From Clostridia bacterium (lineage in GTDB: Bacteria > Bacillota > Clostridia > Oscillospirales > Acutalibacteraceae): a stretch of DNA of 45,771 nucleotides. The stretch's first letter is position 1; every line of letters starts with the position of its first letter. The notes under the pieces were generated by a model. It saw only the letters and a program-made list of their open reading frames with translations, searched no databases and had not been told where the DNA came from. Both the position numbers and the translations under genes were made by a program. Location: NCBI GenBank assembly GCA_017516315.1, contig JAFXDE010000056.1, positions 1 through 45,771 of the forward strand, in the 5' to 3' direction. Shown here piece by piece: positions 16,973 to 25,222 of this stretch.

Positions 16973-17830
16973 TCAGTCTCCTCTGACTATTCTGTAGGTC
17001 TGTCGGAAATCTTCCTTGCCCCAGCCTCTTTCCATAGCCTTGTCTATAGCGGCCTTGGCGGCTCTCATACCGGGCATATCAAAATTCATTTCCTCACTTA
17101 TGTGTGAGCAGATGGTGATGTCCTTGCACATATTTTCCAGGGAAAAGGCTGTGGTCCAGTCCTCGTTTTTGAGCTTGTCTCTTTGTGCGTTCATATAAAA
17201 ATTCTGCGCACCGCCTGCGGCTACGGCATCGGCGAAATTATCGATGGAAATGCCGAGCTTCTGTGCGAGATTAAGAGTTTCGTTTACACCGTTCTGTATC
17301 TGTGCGACGAGGGTGTTATGGCATATTTTGGCAGCGAGGCCCATACCGTTTTCACCCATATAAATTACCTTGCTTCCCATATAGGAGAGAACAGGCTCGA
17401 TTATGTCGAACACTTTCTTTTCACAGCCTGCAAGAACACCGAGAGTGCCTGCGATAGCGTCAGCCTTAGAGCGCACTACGGGACAGTCGGCAAACTGAGC
17501 GCCCGTTGTCTTTACCGTATTAGCTACCTCTACTGATTTGTCGGGCTCGATGGTGCTCATATCGATACAGATTTTTCCTTTTTTAAGATAGGGGAGCATT
17601 TCGGTATAAGCTTCCTTAACATGCTTTGAGGTGGGTATCATCGTAATGATGATATCCGCCTTTTCTGCTACCTCGGTATTTGTGGCACAGCCTACACAGC
17701 CGAAGGAAGTGAGCTTATCTATCTGACTTTGCTTGTGGTCATTACAGTAAACGGTGTCATTATGCTTTTTAACGATGTTTTCGCACATTGATTCACCCAT
17801 AATTCCTAAACCGATAAAACCTATTTTCAT
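16973..17830 (-). CDS. 3-hydroxyisobutyrate dehydrogenase-family NAD(P) oxidoreductase (GarR/HIBADH-like)
   Basis: The 285-aa beta-hydroxyacid dehydrogenase starts MKIGFIGLGIMGESM, a Rossmann GxGxxG dinucleotide site, and carries IDMSTIEPD in the usual place. The catalytic Lys is kept in GMGLAAKICHNTLVAQIQNG. The substrate loop is unusual: most relatives read DAPVSGGxxGAxxGTL, whereas here it is DCPVVRSKADAIAGTLGVL, so the SGG that contacts the carboxylate is replaced. The protein is therefore a reductase of this family with an uncertain substrate (tartronate semialdehyde, succinate semialdehyde or 3-hydroxyisobutyrate are typical). It is a single-gene unit with its own consensus promoter and terminator. 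The start ATG at 17830 has GGAGGTAAC upstream on the minus strand. Confidence 0.85.
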   Translation of the reverse strand: MKIGFIGLGIMGESMCENIVKKHNDTVYCNDHKQSQIDKLTSFGCVGCATNTEVAEKADIIITMIPTSKHVKEAYTEMLPYLKKGKICIDMSTIEPDKSVEVANTVKTTGAQFADCPVVRSKADAIAGTLGVLAGCEKKVFDIIEPVLSYMGSKVIYMGENGMGLAAKICHNTLVAQIQNGVNETLNLAQKLGISIDNFADAVAAGGAQNFYMNAQRDKLKNEDWTTAFSLENMCKDITICSHISEEMNFDMPGMRAAKAAIDKAMERGWGKEDFRQTYRIVRGD

Positions 17831-17859
17831 TCGAGTTACCTCCTGCTTGTTATGGAATA

Positions 17860-17888
17860 ATTATAGTTTTATTCTTAATTTATGTCAA
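17860..17888 (-). promoter_or_regulatory. Perfect consensus sigma-A promoter of the reductase gene
   Basis: On the minus strand, TTGACA (17888-17883), exactly 17 nt, then TATAAT (17865-17860). The start codon is 30 nt below the -10 box. Confidence 0.88.
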
Positions 17889-17895
17889 GAAAAAC

Positions 17896-17924
17896 TTTAC
17901 TTAACCGTTTAATAGTGATAAAAT
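17896..17924 (+). promoter_or_regulatory. Promoter of the MATE exporter gene
   Basis: TTTACT (17896-17901), 17 nt, TAAAAT (17919-17924). Its -35 box lies 7 bp from the -35 box of the divergent reductase promoter, so the two compete for or share one upstream site. Confidence 0.65.
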
Positions 17925-17948
17925 ACTATTCAGAAAGAGGGTAATGAA

Positions 17949-19328
17949 ATGGGTAAATCCTTACAGGGAAAATATTCTATAGATATGTGTACAGGCTCCG
18001 TTTACGGAAAGATGCTCCGCTTTGCCTTGCCGCTTATGCTGTCGGGTATCTTACAGCTTTTATTCAATGCGGCTGATATTATCGTAGTAGGTAATTTTGC
18101 AGGTGACGAATCTTTAGCCGCAGTAGGTGCTACGACTACTATTATCAATCTTACGGTGACCTTATTTATCGGCCTTTCCGTAGGCGTAAATGTGCTTACA
18201 GCCAATTATTTCGGTGCAGGTATGGCTGATGATGTTAAATCTACGGTACATACGGCTATGGCAGTAAGCGTGGTAAGCGGTATTTTTCTTACGGTTATAG
18301 GTATAGCCTTTGCTCCGCAGATACTTCACATGATGAAGGTACCCGATGATGTAATCGACCTTTCGGTCATTTATCTCCGTACATACTTTTCGGGTATGAT
18401 AGCCGTTATGGTTTATAATTTCGGCAGTGCTGTTCTCCGTGCTGTAGGTGACACACAGCGCTCCCTTTATTTCCTTACTGCATCAGGAATAATCAATGTA
18501 GGACTTAATCTTATCTTCGTTATTGTATTTCATTGGGGAGTTTTCGGTGTCGGTCTTGCCACAGTAATTTCTCAGGTGGTTTCGGCGGCATTGGTAGTAA
18601 TTACTCTTATGAAAGAAAAAAGTGCCATAAAGTTGTCTCTTAATGAGCTTAAAATAGACAAGCATAAGCTTCTGAGAATAATTCAGATAGGTCTTCCTGC
18701 AGGACTTCAGGGAATGCTTTTTTCCTTTTCAAATCTTCTCATTCAGTCCTCGGTTAATTCCTTCGGTAAAATCGTAATCGCAGGTAACTCTGCCTCTGCA
18801 AATGTCGAGGGCTTCGCCTTTACGGCTATGAACGCCTTTCATCAGGGTGCTGTAGCCTTCACAGGACAGAATATGGGTGCGGGAAGGTATGACCGTATCG
18901 GTAAGATTCTCAGAACCTCCCTCATTTATGTATTTATTACGGGTCTGCTTTTTGCTGTTGTTTATAATGTGTTCTCTTATGAGCTTATCGACCTTTACAC
19001 AAACAGCGAAGAGGTAATCAAGGCAGGCGTAACGAGACTTATTATTATTGCTACAGCGTATTTCCTTGCAGGTATGATGGATGTGGTGGTAGGTGCCATA
19101 AGAGGTCTCGGCTATTCGGTAGTACCGATGATAGTTTCTGTATTCGGTATATGTGTCTTCCGCGTTTTCTGGATTTTCTGTATTTTTTCTCAGGAGCAGT
19201 ACCACACAATCGAGTCTATTTATTACTCCTATCCCATAAGCTGGATTCTCACCTTATCCGTTCAGCTTATCTGCTATTTCGTCATAAAAGTCAAGGTCGT
19301 TGATAAAAAACGGAAGACCGGCCCATAA
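17949..19328 (+). CDS. MATE-family multidrug/cation exporter
   Basis: The 459-aa protein has 12 predicted membrane helices and fits the MATE family (MatE, PF01554; NorM/DinF-type topology). Seen directly are the N-terminal GKMLRFALPLMLSGILQLLF, the conserved ADIIVVGNFAGDESLAAVGA, and in the second half GMLFSFSNLLIQSSVNSFG and AFHQGAVAFTGQNMGAGR, the C-half equivalent of the conserved QNxGA motif. Length is normal. MATE proteins export cationic drugs or metabolites with Na+ or H+. A TTTACT/TAAAAT promoter lies 25 nt upstream and AGAGGGTAATGAA gives the ribosome site. It is a single-gene unit ending in a terminator region. The substrate cannot be assigned. Confidence 0.9.
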   Translation: MGKSLQGKYSIDMCTGSVYGKMLRFALPLMLSGILQLLFNAADIIVVGNFAGDESLAAVGATTTIINLTVTLFIGLSVGVNVLTANYFGAGMADDVKSTVHTAMAVSVVSGIFLTVIGIAFAPQILHMMKVPDDVIDLSVIYLRTYFSGMIAVMVYNFGSAVLRAVGDTQRSLYFLTASGIINVGLNLIFVIVFHWGVFGVGLATVISQVVSAALVVITLMKEKSAIKLSLNELKIDKHKLLRIIQIGLPAGLQGMLFSFSNLLIQSSVNSFGKIVIAGNSASANVEGFAFTAMNAFHQGAVAFTGQNMGAGRYDRIGKILRTSLIYVFITGLLFAVVYNVFSYELIDLYTNSEEVIKAGVTRLIIIATAYFLAGMMDVVVGAIRGLGYSVVPMIVSVFGICVFRVFWIFCIFSQEQYHTIESIYYSYPISWILTLSVQLICYFVIKVKVVDKKRKTGP

Positions 19329-19335
19329 TTTACTA

Positions 19336-19364
19336 TTGCATTATACTTTAAAATATGATATAAT
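19336..19364 (+). promoter_or_regulatory. Promoter placed just upstream of a terminator, before the dipeptidase gene
   Basis: TTGCAT (19336-19341), 17 nt, TATAAT (19359-19364), with an extended -10 TG one base before. A start near 19371 would meet the terminator at 19385 after about 15 nt. Confidence 0.6.
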
Positions 19365-19384
19365 CAGCTTATTCTTATATAGAA

Positions 19385-19415
19385 AATACTCTAATTAAAT
19401 TTAGAGTATTTTTTC
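19385..19415 (+). terminator. Strong intrinsic terminator
   Basis: AATACTCTAA and TTAGAGTATT form a perfect 10-bp stem with loop TTAAAT, then TTTTCT. It ends the MATE transcript and would also stop transcripts from the promoter at 19336. Confidence 0.8.
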
Positions 19416-19473
19416 TGATTTATCGCTTTAACAAGTTAATTTAATAATATGATAACACAGAAAGGCAGTTACT

Positions 19474-20913
19474 ATGATTGATAAAAAAATTGACGATTTG
19501 TTTACAGAGTGGCTCGAAAAAAATAAAGATGAAATAATCGGAAAATGGATCGAGCTGGTGAAAATTCCGTCGATTAAATCCGAAAGGGCAGAGAAAGCGC
19601 CTTACGGTATCGAGTGCGCGAAGGCACTGAATTTTGCCGCATCGCTTTTCGACTCAGAGGGAATCGACAGCAAGGTATATGATGAGGGCGGTTATGCTCT
19701 TGCTTCTTACGGCACCGGAGAGAAGACTATCGGTCTTTACAGCCACAGCGATGTAGTGCCCGTCGGTGACGGATGGCTTTTTACAGAGCCCTTTAATCCC
19801 GTTATAAAGGACGGAAGCTTAATCGGCAGAGGAGCCGAGGATAACAAATCCGGTATCATCGCTTCTCTTTGTCTAATGAAGTTTTTAAAGGACAGCGGTG
19901 TGAAGCTCGGAAGCCGTATAGAGGCTTTTATCGGCTCTGACGAGGAATGCGGTATGGAGGATATGAAGGCATATCTCGCAGAGCAGACAGTTCCGGACAT
20001 TTCGTTCGTTCCCGATGCTGATTTTCCTTGCAGTACGGGTGAAAAGGGTATCTGTCATATCTGGGCGAAGAATAAGACAGCCTTTAAGGACATAAAGAAT
20101 ATCAAAGCGGGTGAAGCTTTTAACATCGTTTTAGATAAGATCGAGACTGAAATCGTATACAGCGATGGTCTTTATAATGAAATCGAAGAAAAGCTCACGG
20201 GTAATGAAAAAATTACCCTTTCCCGTGAAAACGGTATGATTAAGCTTCTCGCCAAGGGTATTTCAAAGCATGCAAGCATTCCCGAGGGCTCCGAAAATGC
20301 GGCGCTCACTCTTTTCTCTTTCCTTTGCGGATGTGAAAATCTTTGTGAAAATGACCGTTATATTCTTAAAAATGCTGTCGAAGCCCTTTCCTGTTATTAC
20401 GGAAAAGGTTTGAACATTCTTCATGAGGATCCTAATTTCGGTAAGACCACCTGTACTAACGGTATGGTTAAAATCGAGGATGAAAAGCTTATGCTTTCCT
20501 TCGACATCCGTTACGGAGATACACAGGATGCGGCAGAGCTTGAGAAAAATTCAGCTGAAGCACTCGACGGACTTGGCTTCGTGATAGTTTATAAGGATAA
20601 CAGTCCGGGCTTTTCTATCGACAAGGACAGTAAGATTCCTGCAATTCTCGAAGGTATTTTCGCTGAAATAACGGGCGAATATCATAAGTCGGTTCTTATG
20701 TCGGGCGGTACCTATGCCAGAAAGCTTAAAAATGCTTTTTCTCTCGGTACGAGTGTTATTCTCCCTGAAAGAAAGGATAAGGTTCTCGAAATGCCCGAGG
20801 GTCACGGAGGACCTCATCAGCGCGACGAAAGAATAGATATAGAGGGATTTTTCACTGCCGTAAGAATTCTTCTGCACTATGTAATCGAGAGCGATAAGAT
20901 TATTAACGGGTGA
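19474..20913 (+). CDS. Sapep/PepV-type Mn2+/Zn2+-dependent dipeptidase (M20 family)
   Basis: A 479-aa cytosolic metallopeptidase of the M20 Sapep/PepV group. Metal and catalytic segments are clear: YSHSDVVPVGDGW (first metal His and Asp), GRGAEDNKSG (bridging Asp), SDEECGMEDM (general base Glu and metal Glu), FVPDADFPCSTGEKG, and the C-terminal GGPHQRDERIDIEGFF (last metal His). The lid domain lies at about 190-370, and MSGGTYARKL is the usual glycine-rich substrate loop. Length matches the family, about 470. These enzymes release amino acids from dipeptides, which fits the oligopeptide importer operon starting 190 nt downstream. The start ATG follows AGAAAGG. A terminator lies between it and the nearest good promoter. 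Confidence 0.92.
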   Translation: MIDKKIDDLFTEWLEKNKDEIIGKWIELVKIPSIKSERAEKAPYGIECAKALNFAASLFDSEGIDSKVYDEGGYALASYGTGEKTIGLYSHSDVVPVGDGWLFTEPFNPVIKDGSLIGRGAEDNKSGIIASLCLMKFLKDSGVKLGSRIEAFIGSDEECGMEDMKAYLAEQTVPDISFVPDADFPCSTGEKGICHIWAKNKTAFKDIKNIKAGEAFNIVLDKIETEIVYSDGLYNEIEEKLTGNEKITLSRENGMIKLLAKGISKHASIPEGSENAALTLFSFLCGCENLCENDRYILKNAVEALSCYYGKGLNILHEDPNFGKTTCTNGMVKIEDEKLMLSFDIRYGDTQDAAELEKNSAEALDGLGFVIVYKDNSPGFSIDKDSKIPAILEGIFAEITGEYHKSVLMSGGTYARKLKNAFSLGTSVILPERKDKVLEMPEGHGGPHQRDERIDIEGFFTAVRILLHYVIESDKIING

Positions 20914-20975
20914 AATCCTTGTAAGCTATTATGGGTTAAAATTTGTCTGTTATGACGAAAAATTGTTTTTAGGTA

Positions 20976-21004
20976 TTGAAATTTAATCTGATTTATAGTA
21001 CAAT
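20976..21004 (+). promoter_or_regulatory. Promoter of the oligopeptide transporter operon
   Basis: TTGAAA (20976-20981), 17 nt, TACAAT (20999-21004). These are the same hexamers as at 12865. It lies 96 nt before the oppB start. Confidence 0.75.
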
Positions 21005-21026
21005 AAAACGAATATAATCAGATTAA
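20983..21026 (+). promoter_or_regulatory. Perfect 11-bp inverted repeat around the opp -10 box (putative operator)
   Basis: TTAATCTGATT (20983-20993) and AATCAGATTAA (21016-21026) are exact reverse complements. The left arm fills the promoter spacer and the right arm starts a few bases past the expected transcription start, so the left arm would not be transcribed. This favours a DNA-level operator over an RNA hairpin. Confidence 0.6.
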
Positions 21027-21099
21027 GTTGATTATCGGTGTATGTATTTCATACGGAAAACGCAAATCTGGATTAAAAAAAATAAGGTGGGTTATTACT

Positions 21100-22029
21100 G
21101 TGAACACAAAAACATTAGTCTATGTTTTAAAAAGAGTGGCTCTTGCAGTTCTTACAGTATGGGTTGTAATTACAGTCACTTTCTTCGTTATGAGAGCTGT
21201 TCCCGGCGGTCCCTTCGCCAGTGAAAAAGCTATCACTCCTGCTGCTCAGGCGGCACTTGAGGCCAAGTACGGTCTCGATAAACCTGTTATGGAGCAATAT
21301 TTTACTTATCTTAAGGATATTGTTACCAAATTCGAATTCGGTCCTTCACTTAAACAGCGCGGACGTGATGTTATCGACATCATTACCGACGGTATGAAGA
21401 CATCCTCGAAGTTAGGTGTCGCAGCCGCATTTATTGCTCTTATTTCGGGCGTTATTCTCGGCTCTGTGGCAGCATTGAGAAGAAATAAGATTATCGATAA
21501 AATCATTATGGTTGTTACTACAGCCTTCGTTTCAATGCCGTCATTTATTATAGGCTCACTTCTTCTGATACTTTTCGCCATCACCTTCCACATCTTACCT
21601 GCTAACGGTAATGCGGACGGCGGTATGATTTTACCGATTATTACTCTTTCTCTTTACCCTATGGCTTACATCACACGTCTTACCCGTTCATCCATGCTCG
21701 ATGTTCTCGGACAGGACTACATCCGTACAGCCAAGGCTAAGGGTGTTTCGGGTAACAAGATTATCTTTAAGCACGCTTTAAAGAATTCTCTTATTCCCGT
21801 TATTACCTATTTCGGACCTATGCTCGCTTATATCGTTACGGGTTCTCTCGTTGTAGAACAGATTTTCGCTGTACCCGGTATCGGCAGAAGCTTTGTTAAC
21901 TCCATCACTAACCGCGACTATACACTCATTATGGGTACAACTATCGTTCTTGCGACTCTTATCGTTGTAATGAATCTTATAACTGATATTCTCTATAAGA
22001 TTGTTGACCCGAGAATAAATCTTGAATAA
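21100..22029 (+). CDS. oppB: Oligopeptide ABC transporter permease OppB
   Basis: The inner-membrane permease of a peptide/nickel-type ABC importer, about 309 aa from GTG 21100. The longer frame back to a TTG at 21028 has no conserved sequence and would reach almost to the promoter start; AAGGTGG lies just before the GTG. The N terminus reads YVLKRVALAVLTVWVVITVTFFVMRAVPGGPF, the standard first helix and the family's PGGPF element. Six membrane segments follow. The EAA-like cytoplasmic loop that docks the ATPase is YIRTAKAKGVSGNKIIFKHALKNSLIP. It is the first gene of a five-gene operon (permease, permease, ATPase, ATPase, binding protein) and starts 15 nt before oppC. Peptides are the likely cargo, given the neighbouring dipeptidase. 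Confidence 0.9.
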   Translation: MNTKTLVYVLKRVALAVLTVWVVITVTFFVMRAVPGGPFASEKAITPAAQAALEAKYGLDKPVMEQYFTYLKDIVTKFEFGPSLKQRGRDVIDIITDGMKTSSKLGVAAAFIALISGVILGSVAALRRNKIIDKIIMVVTTAFVSMPSFIIGSLLLILFAITFHILPANGNADGGMILPIITLSLYPMAYITRLTRSSMLDVLGQDYIRTAKAKGVSGNKIIFKHALKNSLIPVITYFGPMLAYIVTGSLVVEQIFAVPGIGRSFVNSITNRDYTLIMGTTIVLATLIVVMNLITDILYKIVDPRINLE

Positions 22030-22044
22030 GGAGGAAGAAGAAAA

Positions 22045-23103
22045 ATGAATAAAAAACCTTTAAGCCTCCATGTCGATGTAGAAAAGCTCATTCCTGCCAC
22101 TGAGGAAGAAAAGGAATACATCGTAAAAATGAGACCGTCCACGACCTTTTTCAGAGACGGTGCGAAAAGATTTCTTAAAAACAAGGTTGCAACTGTTTCT
22201 CTTATAGTTGTGCTTTTAATAACTCTCACTTCTGTTTTCCTTCCTATGTTCTGGCCTTATTCCTACGAACAGCAGCTCGGTATCGAGCCCGGTAAGGCAG
22301 TTGACTCTACCTATAATAACCTTTCTCCTTTTGAGTACGGTGCTACTGAGCAGGCAAAAATCGCTGCAGGGGAAAAGGTATTCCCTCACGTTTTCGGTAC
22401 TGACTCTCAGGGCAGAGACTACTTTATCCGTGTTGTTTACGGTACGAGAATTTCTCTTGCTGTAGGTTTCTTTGCCAGCCTTATCGTTCTCGTTATCGGT
22501 CTTACAATAGGTTCCTTAGCCGGTTATCTCGGCGGTAAGGTTGACCTTATCATAATGAGAATTATAGATATCATCTATTCTCTTCCCGATACTCTTATGG
22601 TTATTCTTCTTGCTTCGGTTCTTAATAATGCTCTCGAGGCAGCTATCGAGGGTACGGTTCTCGCCAAGCTCGGCACGAATATGATAAGTCTCTTTATTGT
22701 TTTCGCCGTTCTTTACTGGGTTTCCATGGCGAGACTTATCAGAGGTCAGATTCTTTCACTTAGAGAGCAGGAATATGTTTTAGCGTCACAGGCTACGGGT
22801 GCTAAGGGCAGCTGGATTATAAGAAAGCACCTTATCCCGAACTGTATCAGCGTTATCATTATTTCCACAGCACTTCAGATTCCTAACGCTATTTTCACCG
22901 AAAGCTATCTTTCCTTCCTCGGACTCGGTGTTAATGCTCCGATGCCTTCACTCGGCTCTCTTGCCGCTGAAGCACTTAACGGTATTAACTCCTATCCCTT
23001 CCGTCTCATATTCCCCGCTATCGTTATTTCATTGGTGGTTCTTTCGCTTAACCTCTTCGGTGACGGTCTTCGCGACGCATTTGACCCCAAACTCAACAGC
23101 TAA
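22045..23103 (+). CDS. oppC: Oligopeptide ABC transporter permease OppC
   Basis: The second membrane subunit, 352 aa. A cytosolic N-terminal extension (about 60 residues, including STTFFRDGAKRFLKNKVA, the OppC_N pattern) leads to the first helix. A loop facing the binding protein contains VFGTDSQGRDYFIRVVYGTR, a strong DppC/OppC hallmark. The docking loop is YVLASQATGAKGSWIIRKHLIPN, followed by FLGLGVNAPMPSLGSL near the end. The protein is a little longer than typical because of an insertion of about 20 residues (SPFEYGATEQAKIAAGEKV) before that hallmark. AAGGAGGAAGAAG precedes the ATG. It pairs with OppB to form the pore. The next gene starts 15 nt after its stop. Confidence 0.92.
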   Translation: MNKKPLSLHVDVEKLIPATEEEKEYIVKMRPSTTFFRDGAKRFLKNKVATVSLIVVLLITLTSVFLPMFWPYSYEQQLGIEPGKAVDSTYNNLSPFEYGATEQAKIAAGEKVFPHVFGTDSQGRDYFIRVVYGTRISLAVGFFASLIVLVIGLTIGSLAGYLGGKVDLIIMRIIDIIYSLPDTLMVILLASVLNNALEAAIEGTVLAKLGTNMISLFIVFAVLYWVSMARLIRGQILSLREQEYVLASQATGAKGSWIIRKHLIPNCISVIIISTALQIPNAIFTESYLSFLGLGVNAPMPSLGSLAAEALNGINSYPFRLIFPAIVISLVVLSLNLFGDGLRDAFDPKLNS

Positions 23104-23118
23104 GAAAGGAGATTTATA

Positions 23119-24141
23119 ATGGCTTTATTAGAAGTAAAGGATTTACAGACCTCCTTTTTTACAGATGCAGGTGAAGTCAAGGCAGTAAACGGCGTAAGCT
23201 TCAATCTCGAAAGAGGTAAGGTTTTAGGCATAGTAGGCGAGTCCGGCTCGGGTAAATCCGTTACAGCCTACTCTATTATGCAGATTTTAGCAGGTACAGG
23301 TAAGATTGTCGGCGGTTCCATAAAGCTTGACGGTCAGGAGCTTGTAAATGCAGGCGAAAAAGTAATGAAGGATGTCAGAGGCAATAAGGTTTCTATCATA
23401 TTCCAGGATCCTATGACCTCTCTCAACCCCACGTATACAATCGGCTCACAGCTTAAGGAGGCTATTCTTCTTCATACAGACAGAGATAAGAAGCAGGCTT
23501 ATGACCGTGCTGTAGAAATGCTCCGTCTCGTAAACGTTAATGAGCCCGAAAAGAGAATGAAGCAGTATCCTCATGAGCTTTCCGGCGGTATGAGACAGAG
23601 AGTTATGATTGCTATGGCTCTCGCCTGCGAGCCCGACATTCTCATCGCTGACGAGCCCACCACAGCTCTCGACGTTACCATTCAGGCACAGATTCTCGAG
23701 CTTATGAAGGACTTACAGGAAGAGCTCGGCATGGCTATCATTATGATTACTCACGACCTCGGCGTTGTGGCACAGATGTGTGACGAGGTAGTGGTTATGT
23801 ATGCAGGCTCCATCTGTGAGCAGGGTACAGCCGACGAAATCTTCTATAATCCTCAGCACGAATACACAAAAGGTCTTATCCGTTCTCTTCCCTCTGCAAA
23901 CACAGCAGGTCAGAAGCTTAAGCCTATCACAGGTACACCTATTGACCTTCTTAATATGCCTAAGGGCTGTGCATTTGCACCGAGATGTGAAGCGGCTATG
24001 AAGATCTGCATCGACACTAAGCCCGAGAGAATCCTCGTAAATGAGGAACATGCAGCTACCTGCTGGATGTGTATAAAAAAAGCTATTGACAACGGCAGCT
24101 TAGTTGTGGATAATAATAGTAAAGGCGGTGACGCCCAATGA
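23119..24141 (+). CDS. oppD: Oligopeptide ABC transporter ATPase OppD
   Basis: The 340-aa ATPase powers peptide import at the cytosolic face. Walker A is GESGSGKS, the Q-loop is [12 protein letters not shown], the signature is [15 protein letters not shown], and Walker B is [12 protein letters not shown] followed by the H-loop ITHDLGVV. After residue about 240 is the oligopeptide/dipeptide C-terminal domain (oligo_HPY), with GCAFAPRC, a later Cys and a final CWMC, the cysteines that in several relatives hold a 4Fe-4S cluster. The gene overlaps oppF by 4 nt (ATGA type), so the two ATPases are translationally coupled, fitting their heterodimer. AAAGGAG lies ahead of the start. Confidence 0.93.
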   Translation: MALLEVKDLQTSFFTDAGEVKAVNGVSFNLERGKVLGIVGESGSGKSVTAYSIMQILAGTGKIVGGSIKLDGQELVNAGEKVMKDVRGNKVSIIFQDPMTSLNPTYTIGSQLKEAILLHTDRDKKQAYDRAVEMLRLVNVNEPEKRMKQYPHELSGGMRQRVMIAMALACEPDILIADEPTTALDVTIQAQILELMKDLQEELGMAIIMITHDLGVVAQMCDEVVVMYAGSICEQGTADEIFYNPQHEYTKGLIRSLPSANTAGQKLKPITGTPIDLLNMPKGCAFAPRCEAAMKICIDTKPERILVNEEHAATCWMCIKKAIDNGSLVVDNNSKGGDAQ

Positions 24142-25124
24142 GTGAAAACAACAATCAGAACCTTTTAGAGGTAACGGGTCTAAAAAAATATTTCAACATC
24201 AATGTGGGAATGTTCAAGTCCAAGCCTCTTAAAGCAGTAGACGATGTTTCCTTCGCCATCAAAAAAGGTGAAACTCTCGGACTTGTTGGTGAGTCCGGCT
24301 GCGGTAAAACTACCGTCGGCAGAACGATTCTCAATCTTTACAAGCCAACAGCAGGTGAAATCAAATTTGACGGCAAGGTTATAAAATCCAAATCAGACCT
24401 CAACGAGTTCAGAAAAAAGGCGACTATGGTTTTCCAGGACCCTTATTCTTCTCTTAATCCCCGTATGACTGTTTCCGATATTATAGGCGAGCCTTTGGAT
24501 GTACACAAGCTCTGTGCTAATAAAAAGGAACGCGAGGATAGAATCCTCGAGCTTATGGGTCATGTAGGTCTTAACAGTGAGCACGCTTCGAGATATGCTC
24601 ACGAATTTTCCGGCGGTCAGAGACAGAGAATCGGTATTGCCCGTGCTCTCGCCGTTAACCCCGAATTTATCGTATGTGACGAGCCTGTTTCAGCTTTGGA
24701 CGTTTCCATTCAGGCACAGGTTATCAATATGTTCGGTGAGCTTCAGCAGCAGCTTGGTCTTACCTATCTGTTCATCGCTCACGACCTTCTCGTAGTCCGT
24801 CATATCAGTGACAGAATCGCTGTAATGTATCTCGGCAGAATGGTTGAGCTTGCTGATGCGGCTGAAATCTACGATCATCCGCTTCACCCTTATTCGAAAT
24901 CTCTTCTCTCCGCAGTTCCTGTTCCCGACCCGAAAATTGCCAGAGCTAATAAGAGAATCGTTTTAAACGGTGATATTCCCAGTCCTCTCAATGCACCCTC
25001 AGGATGTCCCTTCAGAACACGCTGTCAGTATGCTACTGAAAAGTGCGCTCTTTCGATGCCTGAATTTAAAGAGGTTTCATCCGGTCATTTCGTTGCCTGT
25101 CACAGAGTGGACGAAATCGGCTGA
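24138..25124 (+). CDS. oppF: Oligopeptide ABC transporter ATPase OppF
   Basis: The 328-aa partner ATPase. The OppF-type start is [13 protein letters not shown], then Walker [11 protein letters not shown]-loop [16 protein letters not shown], signature [15 protein letters not shown], Walker [17 protein letters not shown] and H-loop FIAHDLLVV. The oligo_HPY tail contains [15 protein letters not shown] and a last Cys at VACH. It overlaps oppD by 4 nt. A 98-nt gap with two hairpins separates it from oppA. OppD and OppF together drive the OppBC pore. Nothing looks damaged or truncated. Confidence 0.93.
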   Translation: MSENNNQNLLEVTGLKKYFNINVGMFKSKPLKAVDDVSFAIKKGETLGLVGESGCGKTTVGRTILNLYKPTAGEIKFDGKVIKSKSDLNEFRKKATMVFQDPYSSLNPRMTVSDIIGEPLDVHKLCANKKEREDRILELMGHVGLNSEHASRYAHEFSGGQRQRIGIARALAVNPEFIVCDEPVSALDVSIQAQVINMFGELQQQLGLTYLFIAHDLLVVRHISDRIAVMYLGRMVELADAAEIYDHPLHPYSKSLLSAVPVPDPKIARANKRIVLNGDIPSPLNAPSGCPFRTRCQYATEKCALSMPEFKEVSSGHFVACHRVDEIG

Positions 25125-25130
25125 TGCTTA

Positions 25131-25187
25131 GGTTACGGTTTAACCGTAGCCATACATAAGGTTTTAAATGCAGGAGAAGCATTTGAA
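25131..25187 (+). promoter_or_regulatory. Two hairpins between oppF and oppA
   Basis: GGTTACGG/CCGTAGCC with loop TTTAA (25131-25151), and TTTAAATGC/GCATTTGAA with loop AGGAGAA (25163-25187). Neither has a U-run. Such structures commonly set the higher level of the binding-protein message by protecting its 5' end or trimming the transcript. That role is inference here. Confidence 0.45.
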
Positions 25188-25222
25188 ATATAAAAATATT
25201 TTTCAGAAAGGAAAGAAAGAAA

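Noticed and set aside
21028-21099. 25-residue N-terminal extension of OppB from a TTG codon
   Set aside because: It would begin at about the expected transcript start, has no ribosome site, and is not similar to permeases; GTG 21100 with AAGGTGG fits better.
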